Origin: Mucilaginibacter flavidus
GTDB lineage: Bacteria; Bacteroidota; Bacteroidia; Sphingobacteriales; Sphingobacteriaceae
Direction: 5' to 3'
Length of the DNA stretch: 64,000 nt
Assembly (NCBI RefSeq): GCF_024055575.1
Contig: NZ_JAMXOE010000004.1
Coordinates: forward strand, 124,001-188,000
How positions within the stretch are numbered: position 1 is the stretch's first letter; each line of letters starts with the position of its first letter. A program made the translations under genes and the position numbers. The notes under the pieces were generated by a model. It saw nothing but the letters and a program-made list of their open reading frames with translations, was not told where the DNA came from and made no database searches. Below, piece after piece: positions 7,730-17,480 of the stretch.

Positions 7730-8491
7730 TTACCAAACGCCGTTATTTTCGGTTAGGATAACCGGTTCGCCACCTGTGATTAAGATAGTGTGCTCGTGCT
7801 GTGCTACATAGCCACCCTTGTCCCCCACAAGCGTCCATCCATCTGACTGAGTCTCTGCAATGGTAGATGCAGTTGAGATAAACGTCTCCACGGCTACCAC
7901 AGAGTTTTTTTTGAAGCGCTGAAGGTTGAAACGATCGCGATAATTAGCAATTTCGTGGGGTTCCTCATGTAAGCTCCGGCCAACGCCATGCCCTGTTAAA
8001 TTTTTTATTACTTTAAATCCACGCTTTTTCGCCTCAGTTTCTATGATCAGGCCAATGTCGGCCACGCGTACACCGCCTTTGATATGGCTAATCGCTTTCC
8101 GCAATATTTCTTTTGAAGCATTAACAAGGGCTTGATGGCCATGTATATCTCCACCAAGGACAAAAGAACAGCCATTGTCGGCCCAGTAACCGTTTAGTTC
8201 AGCCGAGACATCGATGTTAACCAGGTCGCCTTCTTTTAATATTGTTTCAGCTTTCGGTATACCATGGGCAATCTGTTGATTGATGCTAATACAAGTATTG
8301 CCCGGAAAATTGTATGTTTTTAAGGGAGCGGAACTCGCCCCATGTTTTTCCAGTATTAAACCGCCAAAATCATCCAGATCTTTAGCCGTCATACCCGGCT
8401 TTGCATGATCGATCATTTGCCGCAATGTAAGCGCAACAAGTTCGCTTACCGCTTTCATTCCTGTTAACTCTTCGCTCGTTGTAATAGACAT
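7730..8491 (-). CDS. map: type I methionine aminopeptidase
   Basis: About 253 residues; it removes the initiator Met from nascent proteins in the cytoplasm. Metal ligands are seen in NIDVS (Asp), YWADNG (Asp), GHGVGRSLHEEP (His), VVAVETFIS (Glu) and AQHEHT (Glu), and the substrate His in AHGIPKAE. An upstream ATG at 8530 would add 13 residues, but it lies one base from an exact TATTTTTG -7 box, so transcripts probably start at or within it. The ATG at 8491 (MSITTSEEL) also fits the family N-terminus. It lies outside any ribosomal protein operon and may be one of two map copies. Confidence 0.93.
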   Translation of the reverse strand: MSITTSEELTGMKAVSELVALTLRQMIDHAKPGMTAKDLDDFGGLILEKHGASSAPLKTYNFPGNTCISINQQIAHGIPKAETILKEGDLVNIDVSAELNGYWADNGCSFVLGGDIHGHQALVNASKEILRKAISHIKGGVRVADIGLIIETEAKKRGFKVIKNLTGHGVGRSLHEEPHEIANYRDRFNLQRFKKNSVVAVETFISTASTIAETQSDGWTLVGDKGGYVAQHEHTILITGGEPVILTENNGVW

Positions 8492-8531
8492 TTTATACGT
8501 ATTATTGGCCAGGTCATTTGATCCGGGCATT

Positions 8532-8539
8532 CAAAAATA
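8532..8539 (-). promoter_or_regulatory. TAnnTTTG -7 promoter box of map
   Basis: Minus-strand TATTTTTG. Its position rules against the start codon at 8530 and in favour of 8491. Confidence 0.5.
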
Positions 8540-8683
8540 GTTAAACTTCATTAACTGTAGGTCAAAGCAGTGTACTATTCGATTCCTGTAACGGTGTAAC
8601 TATGCCTCATAAAAGCAATTCAGTCAGAAAACTAAAAAGCCTCAAATTTCCGATCCAGGGCCTTTTATTATTTTCAAGTAAAC

Positions 8684-8718
8684 GAAAAAAGTCTTTAGAC
8701 TTGCGACTAAAGACTTTT
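8684..8718 (-). terminator. terminator of the distal initiator tRNA
   Basis: AGTCTTTAG / CTAAAGACT, a perfect 9-bp stem with an 8-base loop, followed on the minus strand by a T-run. It lies just 3' of the tRNA at 8725-8797. Confidence 0.75.
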
Positions 8719-8724
8719 AAAAGG

Positions 8725-8797
<73 letters not shown>

Positions 8798-8892
8798 CTA
8801 TTTTTATGGTTACGATCTGCCTCATTACTGCAGAAAGGATAAGTTTTTGTATAAGTAGAAGGTTTATCAGGCCTTCTTTGTTTGCATTTAGA

Positions 8893-8930
8893 TTAAAAAA
8901 GCCTTTAGCGAACTAAAGGCTTCATTTTTT
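8893..8930. terminator. terminator between the two initiator tRNAs
   Basis: AAGCCTTTAG - CGAA - CTAAAGGCTT, a perfect 10-bp stem with A-run and T-run flanks. It lies 3' of the tRNA at 8936-9008 and leaks or terminates before the second copy. Confidence 0.75.
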
Positions 8931-8935
8931 CTGGG

Positions 8936-9008
<73 letters not shown>

Positions 9009-9092
9009 CTGTTTTTTATATGTTGCGATCCGATCATAACTTCGGAAAGTTGCTTCCAATTAGCTAAAAATGCATTTTGCACTCCGTTTTAA

Positions 9093-9131
9093 TTGGACTG
9101 CAAAGATATAATTCGTTTCTTTGCAGTCCAA
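9093..9131. promoter_or_regulatory. 14-bp perfect inverted repeat holding a divergent promoter pair (tRNA-iMet / era)
   Basis: TTGGACTGCAAAGA (9093-9106) and its exact complement (9118-9131) flank an 11-base centre. Because the arms are complementary, the left arm reads TATCTTTG on the minus strand (exact -7 box at 9101-9108, toward the tRNAs) and the right arm reads TTTCTTTG on the plus strand (one mismatch, toward era). Confidence 0.55.
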
Positions 9132-9153
9132 ATAATATTTTAATTATTTTTTT

Positions 9154-10029
9154 ATGGCGCATAAGGCAGGTTTCGTGAGTATAATTGGTAAGCCCAACGC
9201 GGGCAAATCAACGCTTATGAACGCTCTTGTTGGTGAAAAAATGTCTATCATCACCCCCAAGGCACAAACAACAAGGCACCGCATACTGGGTATTGTTAAC
9301 GAGGAAGATTACCAGATTGTATTTTCGGATACGCCCGGTGTTATTAAACCGCACTATGCACTGCACGAAAGCATGATGCACCAGGTTGACGGCTCGATTG
9401 TTGACGCCGACCTGATTTTGCTGGTTACCGATATTTACGAAGAGTACGACGAAACCGACGTGCTGAAAAAATTGGAGGGCACACAAGCCCCGGTTGCTGT
9501 TTTAATTAACAAGGTTGACCAAAGCGACGAAGAAACCGTTAAAGCAAAAGTTGAATTTTGGGAAGAAAAGCTAAAGCCAAAAGCGGTTTTTGCCATATCG
9601 GCTCTTAAAGACTACAACGTGCTGGCTGTAATGAATTTTGTGATTGAAAACCTGCCGGAGCATCCAGCTTATTACGAAAAAGATGCGCTTACCGACAGGA
9701 ATGACCGCTTTTTTGCATCGGAAATGATACGGGCGCAGATTTTAAAGCAGTACAAAAAGGAAATCCCCTACAGCACTGAGGTTATTGTAACTGCATTTGT
9801 TGAAGGAGAAAAATTACACCGCATAAGCGCCGAGATTATTGTAGAGCGCGATTCGCAGAAAAATATAATAATCGGTACGGGCGGCAGCATGCTGAAAATA
9901 GTAGGTACCTATGCGCGCCGGGACATGGAAGAATTTTTCCAGAAGAAAATATTTTTGGAGATGTTTGTAAAAGTAATCCCCGACTGGCGTAGCAAGAAGA
10001 ATTACCTGAAGAAGTTTGGGTACGAATAG
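9154..10029 (+). CDS. era: GTPase Era
   Basis: 291 residues. An essential GTPase that binds the 3' end of 16S rRNA during 30S assembly. G1 is GKPNAGKST (residues about 10-18), then DTPG, NKVD and SALKDYN. A C-terminal KH domain carries the signature ERDSQKNIIIGTGG. The length matches the family. The next gene in the same direction is der, separated by a 187-base spacer full of 7-base-period repeats. Confidence 0.97.
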   Translation: MAHKAGFVSIIGKPNAGKSTLMNALVGEKMSIITPKAQTTRHRILGIVNEEDYQIVFSDTPGVIKPHYALHESMMHQVDGSIVDADLILLVTDIYEEYDETDVLKKLEGTQAPVAVLINKVDQSDEETVKAKVEFWEEKLKPKAVFAISALKDYNVLAVMNFVIENLPEHPAYYEKDALTDRNDRFFASEMIRAQILKQYKKEIPYSTEVIVTAFVEGEKLHRISAEIIVERDSQKNIIIGTGGSMLKIVGTYARRDMEEFFQKKIFLEMFVKVIPDWRSKKNYLKKFGYE

Positions 10030-10030
10030 A

Positions 10031-10205
10031 GAGTCAAGAATCAAGAGTCAAGAACCAGGATTTTAAGACAAACAGCAAGATTAGCTTTGAGTTAGGGAAT
10101 AAGAGCCGAATTTAAAAAGCAAAAAATTTAATATATTAGAATTAAGAAAAGAATAAGATAATGCAATTGCGGTTCTCTTGATTCTTGGCTCTTGATTCTC
10201 GAATC
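10031..10205. repeat. heptad-period hairpin arms (TCAAGAG family), era-der spacer
   Basis: Left arm GAGTCAA GAATCAA GAGTCAA GAACCAG (10031-10058). Right arm TTGATTC TTGGCTC TTGATTC TCGAATC (10178-10205), preceded by GGTTCTC. The arms are mutually complementary with imperfections and enclose about 110 AT-rich bases. The same family occurs at 19679-19812 and 53267-53382. Confidence 0.75.
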
Positions 10206-10216
10206 TAACAAACAAA

Positions 10217-11518
10217 ATGAGCAATATAGTAGCCATAGTGGGCAGGCCCAACGTAGGCAAATCAACTTTATATAACCGTTTAACCGAAACCCGCAAGGCC
10301 ATTGTTGACGACTTTAGTGGCGTAACCCGCGACAGGCACTACGGTGTTTCTGAGTGGATTGGCCGCCAGTTTACCGTTATAGATACCGGCGGCTATGTGG
10401 CCAATTCGGCGGATGTATTTGAGGCCGCCATCCGCGAGCAGGTTATAATTGCCATTGAAGAGGCAACCGTAATTTTGTTTATGGTTGACGTTACCACTGG
10501 CATCACCGATTTGGACGATGAAATTGCAAGCATTTTGCGCAAGGGCAAAAAGCCGGTATTTGTGGTAGTTAACAAACTCGACAATAATTCGCAATTATCT
10601 GATTCAATGGAGTTTTACAGCCTCGGACTAGGGGAGCTTTATAATATTTCGTCGATGACCGGCTCGGGAACAGGCGAACTGCTTGACGAAGTTGTTAAAC
10701 ATTTTGACGATGAGCCACTGGAAGATAACGAGCGCCCGAAATACGCTATTATCGGTCGGCCGAACGTTGGTAAATCGTCGATAATAAACTCACTGATAGG
10801 GAAGGACCGGAACATTGTAACTCCTATCGCTGGCACTACCCGCGACTCCATTCACATCCATTATAATCAATACGGGCATGACTTTATGCTGATTGATACC
10901 GCTGGGATGCGCAAGAAAACCAAGGTGAAGGAGAATATCGAATTTTATTCGGTTATGCGTACCATTAAGGCGCTGGAAGAAGCAGACGTAGTTATCCTGA
11001 TGATTGATGCGGTTGAAGGCATCGAGTCGCAGGACATCAATATATTCCACCTTGCCGAAAAGAATAAAAAGGGCGTGGTAATAGTTGTAAACAAGTGGGA
11101 CCTTATCGAGAAAAACAACAAAACTGTTAAAGTTTTTGAAGAGCAGATACGTGATAAAATAGCGCCGTTTACCGACGTACCCATTGTATTTACATCGGTT
11201 ACCGAAAAACAAAGGGTGTTAAAGGTAATTGATACTGCCAACCTGGTGTATCAAAACAAAATCAGGAAAATACCAACATCCAAATTAAACGAAATAATGC
11301 TGCCGATAATTGAGGCCTACCCGCCACCATCAATAAAAGGCAAATACGTTAAAATAAAATACATCACCCAGATAGCGGGCTCATCGCCCATGTTTGCGTT
11401 TTTCTGCAACCTGCCCCAATATATTAAAGAACCGTACTACAGGTTTATTGAGAATAAGCTAAGGGAAAACTTTGATTTTAACGGTGCTCCGGTTCAGGTA
11501 TGGTTTAGGCAGAAATAG
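10217..11518 (+). CDS. der: GTPase Der (EngA), double-G-domain
   Basis: 433 residues. An essential 50S assembly GTPase. The first G domain carries [13 protein letters not shown] and NKLD; the second carries [13 protein letters not shown] and NKWD; a C-terminal KH-like domain follows (about residues 350-433). Length and order are standard. The ATG lies ten bases after the heptad repeat arm. No TAnnTTTG box is obvious, so read-through from era is possible. Confidence 0.97.
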   Translation: MSNIVAIVGRPNVGKSTLYNRLTETRKAIVDDFSGVTRDRHYGVSEWIGRQFTVIDTGGYVANSADVFEAAIREQVIIAIEEATVILFMVDVTTGITDLDDEIASILRKGKKPVFVVVNKLDNNSQLSDSMEFYSLGLGELYNISSMTGSGTGELLDEVVKHFDDEPLEDNERPKYAIIGRPNVGKSSIINSLIGKDRNIVTPIAGTTRDSIHIHYNQYGHDFMLIDTAGMRKKTKVKENIEFYSVMRTIKALEEADVVILMIDAVEGIESQDINIFHLAEKNKKGVVIVVNKWDLIEKNNKTVKVFEEQIRDKIAPFTDVPIVFTSVTEKQRVLKVIDTANLVYQNKIRKIPTSKLNEIMLPIIEAYPPPSIKGKYVKIKYITQIAGSSPMFAFFCNLPQYIKEPYYRFIENKLRENFDFNGAPVQVWFRQK

Positions 11519-11914
11519 ACACGATTAACAGATTATAGCGATTTGCAGGATTGATTGACGTATCAAATCAATCCTGTATTCGTCAAATCCATAGGTCATT
11601 TATTTTAACCCATTGCTGCCTTCTCGGGCCTCACTCTATACCCTCGGCTGCTTCAAAACATTCGCCATCAATCCCATTTGCTGCGTCCATTTCCTTTTAA
11701 ATTGTTTTAAGACGTAAATTAACTCCGAGTAAAAGCCACTGGCAATTTTATTGTTTTTTTATCATAGCTTTATAAAGCTGATTTAACTGGTGCATTTTTT
11801 AGTTGTGTTCCAGTTGAATTAAAGTTGGGATAACCCTAATAAACCCATCAATAAGGCATCAGCGAACCTAAACAACAAATGAAAATTATTTATGTAGCCA
11901 TTCAATAAAATACG
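11519..11914. other. gene-free interval with a dispersed AATCCTG-type hairpin
   Basis: CAGGATTGATT (11546-11556) and AATCAATCCTG (11566-11576) form an 11-bp perfect inverted repeat after der, possibly its transcript end although no T-run follows. The AATCCTGTAAATC motif recurs at 14687 and 14830. The remaining 340 bases hold no recognised gene, repeat or promoter box. Confidence 0.5.
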
Positions 11915-14674
11915 ATGTTAAATAAGTTCAGCGCTTCATCTAAGTTATACATGTTGATATTTATTACAGCCGCCAGCTTAGTGGGGCTGGGCTACTATGG
12001 TATCATCGAGCTGAAAAAAATGAACGAAAACACCCGGGCGTTGTACGCCGACCGAGTGTTATGTATCCAGCAACTATCTAATGTACGTTTTGAGTATATT
12101 GAAGAAATTCTTCCTGTGCCCGGAAATGTTAAAAACCATGTAATTTCGTTTAGTGAAGCAAAACAACGGGTTGAAAAAGCCAAAAGGATTATGGATGCCA
12201 ATTGGCACAATTACAAGCTCACCTATCTTACGCCAGAGGAAAAACTTTTGGTAAAAAATGCAGACGTAATTAAAAGCCGGACCGACGAGGTGTACAAAAC
12301 ACTTGAATCTATTTTGACCAAACAGGATACCCTGGCTCTTGATAAGTTAATAAAAGAAGAATTTTCTTCGCAATCCCCGCCATTTGCACTAAAAATAAAC
12401 CAGTTAATGGAATTGCAGGTGCAGGTAGGGAAGAAAATATTTGATGATAACAACCAAATATACCAGCGGGCGCCTCAAAAATTTTTCCTTTTAATATTAT
12501 TGTCTTTAGTTATTGCCCTATCGCTCTCCTTCTACATAATTAAAAATGTAAAACATCTAATTAACGATATTTTAAAAAGTAGCAACGTTATTAAACAAAG
12601 CGAGCGGAAATACCGTTCGTTGCTTGAAAATGCTTCTGATGCGATTTACTTGGTGGATGGCAAGGGGAATTTTGTTGACGTAAACGGTAGCATGTGCAGA
12701 ATGATAGGGTATTCAAAAGAAGAACTATTGCGACTAAATGTGGAGGGCATTGTAGACACTGAGCAATTAAAAACCGACCCGGTTATTCATGGCGGTCACC
12801 ACCCTGACAAATCTTTAACCAGGGAACGGCGACTTGCGCGCAAGGACGGGGAAATAATAGACGTCGAAATTAAGGTAACGATGTTTGCTGATAACAGAAC
12901 ATTAGTGATTGCCCGTGATATTACCGACCGGAAAAAAGCTGAAGAACTTATTTTAAGGGAAAAAGCCCTTTCAGAAACAATTATTAACAGTCTGCCGGGA
13001 GTATTCTACCTGATAAACGAGAAGGAAGAATACTTGCGATGGAATAAAAATTTTGAAACAATTATCGGCTATAGCAAAGACGAAATACTAAAACTCACTA
13101 CTAAAGACCTGATTATTAAGGAAGATCTTATAAAAGTTGATGATGCTATTAAAAAAACGTTTTCCGAAGGGTATGCAACTGTTGAGGCCCAGGCAAAAAC
13201 TAAGGATGGCGCCAATATCCCGTTTTTATTAACCGGCAGCCCTGTAATGTACGAAAATCAGCTCTGTTTGTTGGGAACGGGTATTGATATTTCGTCGCGT
13301 ATTAAAGCCGAGGATGAGCTAAGGTCATCAGAGCAAAAGTATAAACTGCTGTTTGAGCGGAACCCCTCACCACTTACTATGGTAGCAAAAGATGACCTGT
13401 CGATAATTGCAGTTAATGAAGCTGCAGCCAATTTGTACGGGTATACCAGGGATGAGCTTTTACATTCGAGCGCCACCGTGGTCAGGCTTAAAGAAGATTT
13501 GGAGCAACAGCGGCTGAATTTTCAAACAGATGTTAGCGAACCTACTGACAGGGGGATAGTAAGGCATGTGAAAAAAGACGGTACGCTAATTTTTGTAAAT
13601 GTAGTTGTAAGCGATATGATATTTGAAGGCCGGGCGGTAAGGCTGGTATTAACAAATGATGTTAGCGAAAAACTTATTGCCGAAGAAGAGCTACGATCGT
13701 CTGAGCAAAAGTATAAGCTTATTTTTGAAAGTAATCCCTCGCCTCTGTGGATGATTGCAAAAGATGATCTTTCCATTATAGCTGTTAATGAAACTGCCAT
13801 AAATCTTTACGGCTACACAAAAGATGAATTGCTCAATATGAGCGTTAAAGAATTGCGCCCGCCGGATGAACTTGATGAACAACTACAGATTTTTCAGAAG
13901 GAAATGGTTGATTCAACAGATATGGGTATAATAAAGCAAGTAAAAAAAGATGGGACCATATTTTTTGTTCAGCTAATATCACATGATATCGTGTTCGAAG
14001 GGAGGGCGTTGAGGCTGTCGTTAACTACCGACGTTACTGAACGGTTAAAAGCTGAAGAACTGCTCAAAAAATCAGAAGCTAACCTTAAAACTATTATGGA
14101 CACTACCGATACCGCTTACGCGTTGTTGGACGAGAATCTTAGCGTGATGGCTTTTAACCAAATGGCTGTTAAATTTGTAAATAGCCAATATAACCATAGC
14201 CCCGCGAAAGGTGATCAGCTTGCTGATTATTTCCCAACGGAAAGATTTCCGCAATTCATAAATTATGCCAAAGAAGTGTTGAAAGGCCGAAATTTAAGTT
14301 ATGAAATTAACTATCCGCAACCCGATGGGTCGGTACTTTGGTTCTATACCAGGCTGTTCCCTATAACTAACGATAAAAATGAAATATTTGGCTTAATGCT
14401 GGCATTATCGGATATAACTGAAAGGAAAAATTCAGAAGATAACCTGAAAGCAGCTTACCAACGGATCCAGGATCATATAACCAGTATAAAGGATATGGCT
14501 TGGAAGCAATCGCACCTGATACGGAGCCCCCTGGCTAATTTAAAAGGTTTAGCTGCAATGTTAGGCGACAACCCATCGGACGATGAAATACTTCAGTACA
14601 TCCAGGCGGAGTTGGAGAGACTGGACAAAGTGATTATTGACATGGCCGAAGACGCGTCGGTTCATGACATTTAA
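11915..14674 (+). CDS. membrane multi-PAS sensor ending in a histidine-kinase dimerisation domain, no ATPase domain
   Basis: 919 residues. Two membrane helices (about 10-30 and 188-208) enclose a periplasmic helical sensor similar to four-helix-bundle MCP sensors. Five PAS domains follow (about 228-340, 345-465, 467-590, 592-715, 718-840). PAS3 and PAS4 are recent duplicates, sharing LRSSEQKYKL and KDDLSIIAVNE. The last 70 residues hold an H-box-like WKQSHLIRSPLANLKGL and a second helix, then stop. The HATPase catalytic domain is absent, and the downstream bases, part of a duplicated peptidase tail, contain no remnant of it. It may take phosphate or ATPase activity from another kinase, or signal without phosphorylation; both are inference. 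Confidence 0.85.
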   Translation: MLNKFSASSKLYMLIFITAASLVGLGYYGIIELKKMNENTRALYADRVLCIQQLSNVRFEYIEEILPVPGNVKNHVISFSEAKQRVEKAKRIMDANWHNYKLTYLTPEEKLLVKNADVIKSRTDEVYKTLESILTKQDTLALDKLIKEEFSSQSPPFALKINQLMELQVQVGKKIFDDNNQIYQRAPQKFFLLILLSLVIALSLSFYIIKNVKHLINDILKSSNVIKQSERKYRSLLENASDAIYLVDGKGNFVDVNGSMCRMIGYSKEELLRLNVEGIVDTEQLKTDPVIHGGHHPDKSLTRERRLARKDGEIIDVEIKVTMFADNRTLVIARDITDRKKAEELILREKALSETIINSLPGVFYLINEKEEYLRWNKNFETIIGYSKDEILKLTTKDLIIKEDLIKVDDAIKKTFSEGYATVEAQAKTKDGANIPFLLTGSPVMYENQLCLLGTGIDISSRIKAEDELRSSEQKYKLLFERNPSPLTMVAKDDLSIIAVNEAAANLYGYTRDELLHSSATVVRLKEDLEQQRLNFQTDVSEPTDRGIVRHVKKDGTLIFVNVVVSDMIFEGRAVRLVLTNDVSEKLIAEEELRSSEQKYKLIFESNPSPLWMIAKDDLSIIAVNETAINLYGYTKDELLNMSVKELRPPDELDEQLQIFQKEMVDSTDMGIIKQVKKDGTIFFVQLISHDIVFEGRALRLSLTTDVTERLKAEELLKKSEANLKTIMDTTDTAYALLDENLSVMAFNQMAVKFVNSQYNHSPAKGDQLADYFPTERFPQFINYAKEVLKGRNLSYEINYPQPDGSVLWFYTRLFPITNDKNEIFGLMLALSDITERKNSEDNLKAAYQRIQDHITSIKDMAWKQSHLIRSPLANLKGLAAMLGDNPSDDEILQYIQAELERLDKVIIDMAEDASVHDI

Positions 14675-14676
14675 GT

Positions 14677-14780
14677 AAAACAAACTAATCCTGTAAATCT
14701 ATTCAATCCCTAAATCGTGTTTATTTTACCGCATCAATAGCCTTTATAAGTAACATCGTCGCTGTTTATAGCCTCGAAGT
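14677..14780. repeat. duplicated 3' end of the S41 peptidase gene (decayed copy)
   Basis: A 104-bp block matching 14820-14923 with small indels and substitutions. On the minus strand it would encode the last peptidase codons, but a net two-base deletion shifts the frame (SDDVTYKGY then stop). It is noncoding and apparently unselected. Confidence 0.8.
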
Positions 14781-14819
14781 TAACACGATGCAAAAATTTT
14801 AATGATTTACAGGATGCTA

Positions 14820-14923
14820 AAAACAAACTAATCCTGTAAATCTATAATCCCTAAATCGTGTTTATTTTACCGCCTCAACAGCCTTTACAAGCGTAATATC
14901 GTCGCTGTTTATAGCCTCGAAGT
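14820..14923. repeat. duplicated block, functional copy overlapping the S41 peptidase 3' end
   Basis: This copy contains the real last 20 codons and stop of the peptidase (14862-14923) plus 42 downstream bases. The pair is a tandem direct duplication, with a 39-base spacer that includes ATTTACAGGAT, the inverse of the ATCCTGTAAAT inside each copy. Confidence 0.8.
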
Positions 14924-16457
14924 AGGCATTATCACCCCATTTAAAACGGGCGGCATTGGCTTTTACCAGGGTTTTAATGGTCGATTTTGATTGCGCCAGT
15001 TCGCGCGAGTCAATCTCTTTGATGGTTTTTGAAACATACAATATAAAGTTATTGAGCTCGCTATCGCTCATATTATATTGCTTTATAAAATCTTCTGCCG
15101 ATGCAAACTGGCTTAGTTTGGGCTGCAGCTTATCAATTACATATGCCGAAAAAAGTTGCTGGTCGCCCAGCGTCTGCACCAGATAGGTGTTCCCGGTTGT
15201 GTCGGCTGGTACAAAAACATCGGGCATTATGCCGCCTCCGCTGAATACTTTGCGGCCGTTTGCGGTATGGTAGGTCGACGGGCGTTTAAAAATGCTGTCA
15301 TCCAAATTGCTTTGCGCCGAAAATAATTCGCCTTTGCGCATCCGTTCGGCAATTTCATTATGATAACTATCTACACCGCCCTTATACGATTTTTGGATTG
15401 AGCGCCCCGAAGGTGTGTAATACCTGGCAATAGTTAAATTAACAGCCGAACCATCGTCAAACGAAAACTGCTGTTGAACAAGTCCTTTACCAAACGAACG
15501 TCGGCCGACAATGGTAGCCCTATCCAGGTCCTGCAATGCGCCGGCCAGTATCTCGCTTGCGGATGCCGAATATTCATCAATAATTACAGCCAGCTTGCCT
15601 TGCTGGAAAGTGCCGGAATCTGTTGCAAAATAATCGCGACGGTCTTCGTGTATGCCCTGGGTATAAACAATCAGTTTGCCTTTGGTTAAAAATTCATCGG
15701 CCAGGGCGGTAGCTGCGTTCAGGTAGCCGCCGCCGTTCTGCCTTAAATCCAGCACCAGCTTTTGCAGACCTTTTGCCTTTAACTTGCCTATGGCATCCCT
15801 AAAATCGGCATCGGTAGTCAACGCAAACTTGCTGATTTTTATGTAACCAACGCCGGGCGCAGCCATGTATGCAGCATCAAGACTGCTGGTATTAACATGC
15901 CCGCGTTTTAGTGTGTATTGTTTTTTTATGAGTGAGTTTGGCGGCACAACTGTAACCAATATCGCCGACTTATCGTCGCCGCGCAAAGCTTTATTAACCG
16001 ATTTTGTGGTAAGATGTGTACCCGAAAACTTTTTGTTATTTACCTCTAAAATCCTGTCGCCGGTAATCAGTCCGGCATTTGCCGCAGGCCCGCCGGTGTA
16101 AATTTGAGTAATAACCAGGGTATCGCGCAATAACTGGTATTCAAGGCCGATACCGGTAAAGCCACCGGCCAAACCTTCATTTAGCGAAGTCGCGCGTTGT
16201 TCGGGCAGGTAAAGCGAGTGCGGGTCGAGGTTTTGAAGAAGGTTGTTTACAGTTGCACCCTCAATACTATCGACATTTACAGAGTCGACGTAACTATCTT
16301 TTACCAGGTTTAGTACCTTTGATATCTTATCGCCGTCCTGCATGGAGAAGCCCAGGCTTTGGTTCATAAGGCTGTGGTTACTGATAAACAACCCTATAGC
16401 TATTCCCAGCAACACCAATACCATCGTCCTGAAAATTATTCCTGCAGCTCGTTTCAT
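14862..16457 (-). CDS. S41-family C-terminal processing peptidase
   Basis: About 531 residues. An N-terminal membrane anchor or signal (IIFRTMVLVLLGIAIGLFI) is followed by a PDZ domain (about 85-165, with GLEYQL and GPAANAGLITGDRILEVN) and the peptidase core. The catalytic Ser is in SASASEILAGAL and the Lys in GRRSFGKGLVQQ. The family cleaves periplasmic proteins at hydrophobic C-termini. A GTG at 16472 is in frame, but it lies on an exact TAACTTTG -7 box, so the ATG at 16457 is chosen. Its 3' end is duplicated downstream. Confidence 0.92.
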   Translation of the reverse strand: MKRAAGIIFRTMVLVLLGIAIGLFISNHSLMNQSLGFSMQDGDKISKVLNLVKDSYVDSVNVDSIEGATVNNLLQNLDPHSLYLPEQRATSLNEGLAGGFTGIGLEYQLLRDTLVITQIYTGGPAANAGLITGDRILEVNNKKFSGTHLTTKSVNKALRGDDKSAILVTVVPPNSLIKKQYTLKRGHVNTSSLDAAYMAAPGVGYIKISKFALTTDADFRDAIGKLKAKGLQKLVLDLRQNGGGYLNAATALADEFLTKGKLIVYTQGIHEDRRDYFATDSGTFQQGKLAVIIDEYSASASEILAGALQDLDRATIVGRRSFGKGLVQQQFSFDDGSAVNLTIARYYTPSGRSIQKSYKGGVDSYHNEIAERMRKGELFSAQSNLDDSIFKRPSTYHTANGRKVFSGGGIMPDVFVPADTTGNTYLVQTLGDQQLFSAYVIDKLQPKLSQFASAEDFIKQYNMSDSELNNFILYVSKTIKEIDSRELAQSKSTIKTLVKANAARFKWGDNAYFEAINSDDITLVKAVEAVK

Positions 16458-16471
16458 TGTCTTATTAATCA

Positions 16472-16479
16472 CAAAGTTA
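16472..16479 (-). promoter_or_regulatory. TAnnTTTG -7 promoter box of the S41 peptidase gene
   Basis: Minus-strand TAACTTTG, fourteen bases before the ATG at 16457. Confidence 0.5.
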
Positions 16480-16484
16480 AATAA

Positions 16485-16650
16485 AAGTCCGGAAAGTCAA
16501 TAAAGTCCGAAGTCTGAAAAGTCGGGAAAGACAAAAAAGATATAAAGTGCAGAAGTTAGGTACTTGTCAGGGAATTGTTAAACGTTGACCCGGCACCGCA
16601 GTGTCTTCCGGACTTTTCCGACTTTCCGGACTTTTCCAACTTTTTTTCAA
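16485..16650. repeat. 8-9-base-period hairpin arms (AAAGTCCGG family), upstream of murQ
   Basis: Left arm AAAGTCCGG AAAGTCAAT AAAGTCCG AAGTCTGA AAAGTCGGG (about 16485-16530). Right arm TTCCGGAC TTTTCCGAC TTTCCGGAC TTTTCCAAC (about 16606-16640). The arms are complementary, with the same layout as the 7-base-period hairpins elsewhere but a longer unit. Confidence 0.65.
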
Positions 16651-16673
16651 ATCTTTTTCCTCAATTTTGTCCC

Positions 16674-17480
16674 ATGGAAAGAACCACCGAAAAGGATTCG
16701 CATTACAACAACCTGGAACAAATGCCGGTGTTGCAGATTCTTGAGAGTATCAATCGTGAGGATCAAACGGTGCCACTGGCGGTGGCAAAAGCGCTGCCGC
16801 AAATAGAGGCGCTGTCGATAATTACAGCGGCCAGGATGAAGGAGGGGGGGAGGCTGTTCTATATTGGTGCAGGTACCAGCGGCAGGCTTGGAGTGGTTGA
16901 TGCTTCGGAATGCCCGCCTACATTCGGCGTACCGTTTGATTGGGTGGTTGGTATTATTGCCGGCGGCGATGGTGCTATACGCAAAGCGGTTGAGTTTGCT
17001 GAAGACGATACCGAACAAGCGTGGCTCGACCTTAAAGCCTTTGATATTACTGAAAACGATGTGGTGGTGGGCATAGCGGCATCAGGCACTACGCCTTATG
17101 TTATTGGCGGTTTAAAAGCTGCCAACGAACACGACATTGTTACCGGCTGCATTGTTTGTAATACCGGCAGCCCGGTGGCAGCCGTGGCCAAATACCCGGT
17201 TGAAGTGGTTACCGGCCCCGAGTTTTTAACGGGCTCAACCCGGATGAAGGCCGGTACTGCGCAAAAGCTGGTTTTAAATATGCTGAGCACCAGCGTAATG
17301 ATACAACTCGGGCGCGTTAAAGGCAATAAAATGGTTGATATGGCTTTGACAAACAATAAGTTGGTAGACCGCGGTACACGCATGGTAATGGCCGAAACCG
17401 GCTTGGACGAACAAACCGCCGCAGATTTACTTGCCAAATACGGAAGCGTAAGGAAAGCGGTGGATAGCCTGGGGAAATAA
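16674..17480 (+). CDS. murQ: N-acetylmuramic acid 6-phosphate etherase
   Basis: 268 residues. It cleaves the lactyl ether of MurNAc-6-P to give GlcNAc-6-P and D-lactate in peptidoglycan recycling. A SIS domain is visible: YIGAGTSGRLGVVDASECPP (phosphate-binding loop and catalytic Glu), then GIAASGTTPYV, then FLTGSTRMKAGTAQK. The ATG at 16674 gives the usual family start (MERTTEKDSHYNNLEQM). An earlier in-frame start would read through the repeat arms. A near-consensus CAATTTTG box lies four bases before the ATG. Confidence 0.95.
   Translation: MERTTEKDSHYNNLEQMPVLQILESINREDQTVPLAVAKALPQIEALSIITAARMKEGGRLFYIGAGTSGRLGVVDASECPPTFGVPFDWVVGIIAGGDGAIRKAVEFAEDDTEQAWLDLKAFDITENDVVVGIAASGTTPYVIGGLKAANEHDIVTGCIVCNTGSPVAAVAKYPVEVVTGPEFLTGSTRMKAGTAQKLVLNMLSTSVMIQLGRVKGNKMVDMALTNNKLVDRGTRMVMAETGLDEQTAADLLAKYGSVRKAVDSLGK

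Noticed and set aside
16575..16673. Longer N-terminus for murQ
   Set aside because: The extension is translated from period-8/9 repeat units and precedes the near-consensus promoter box.
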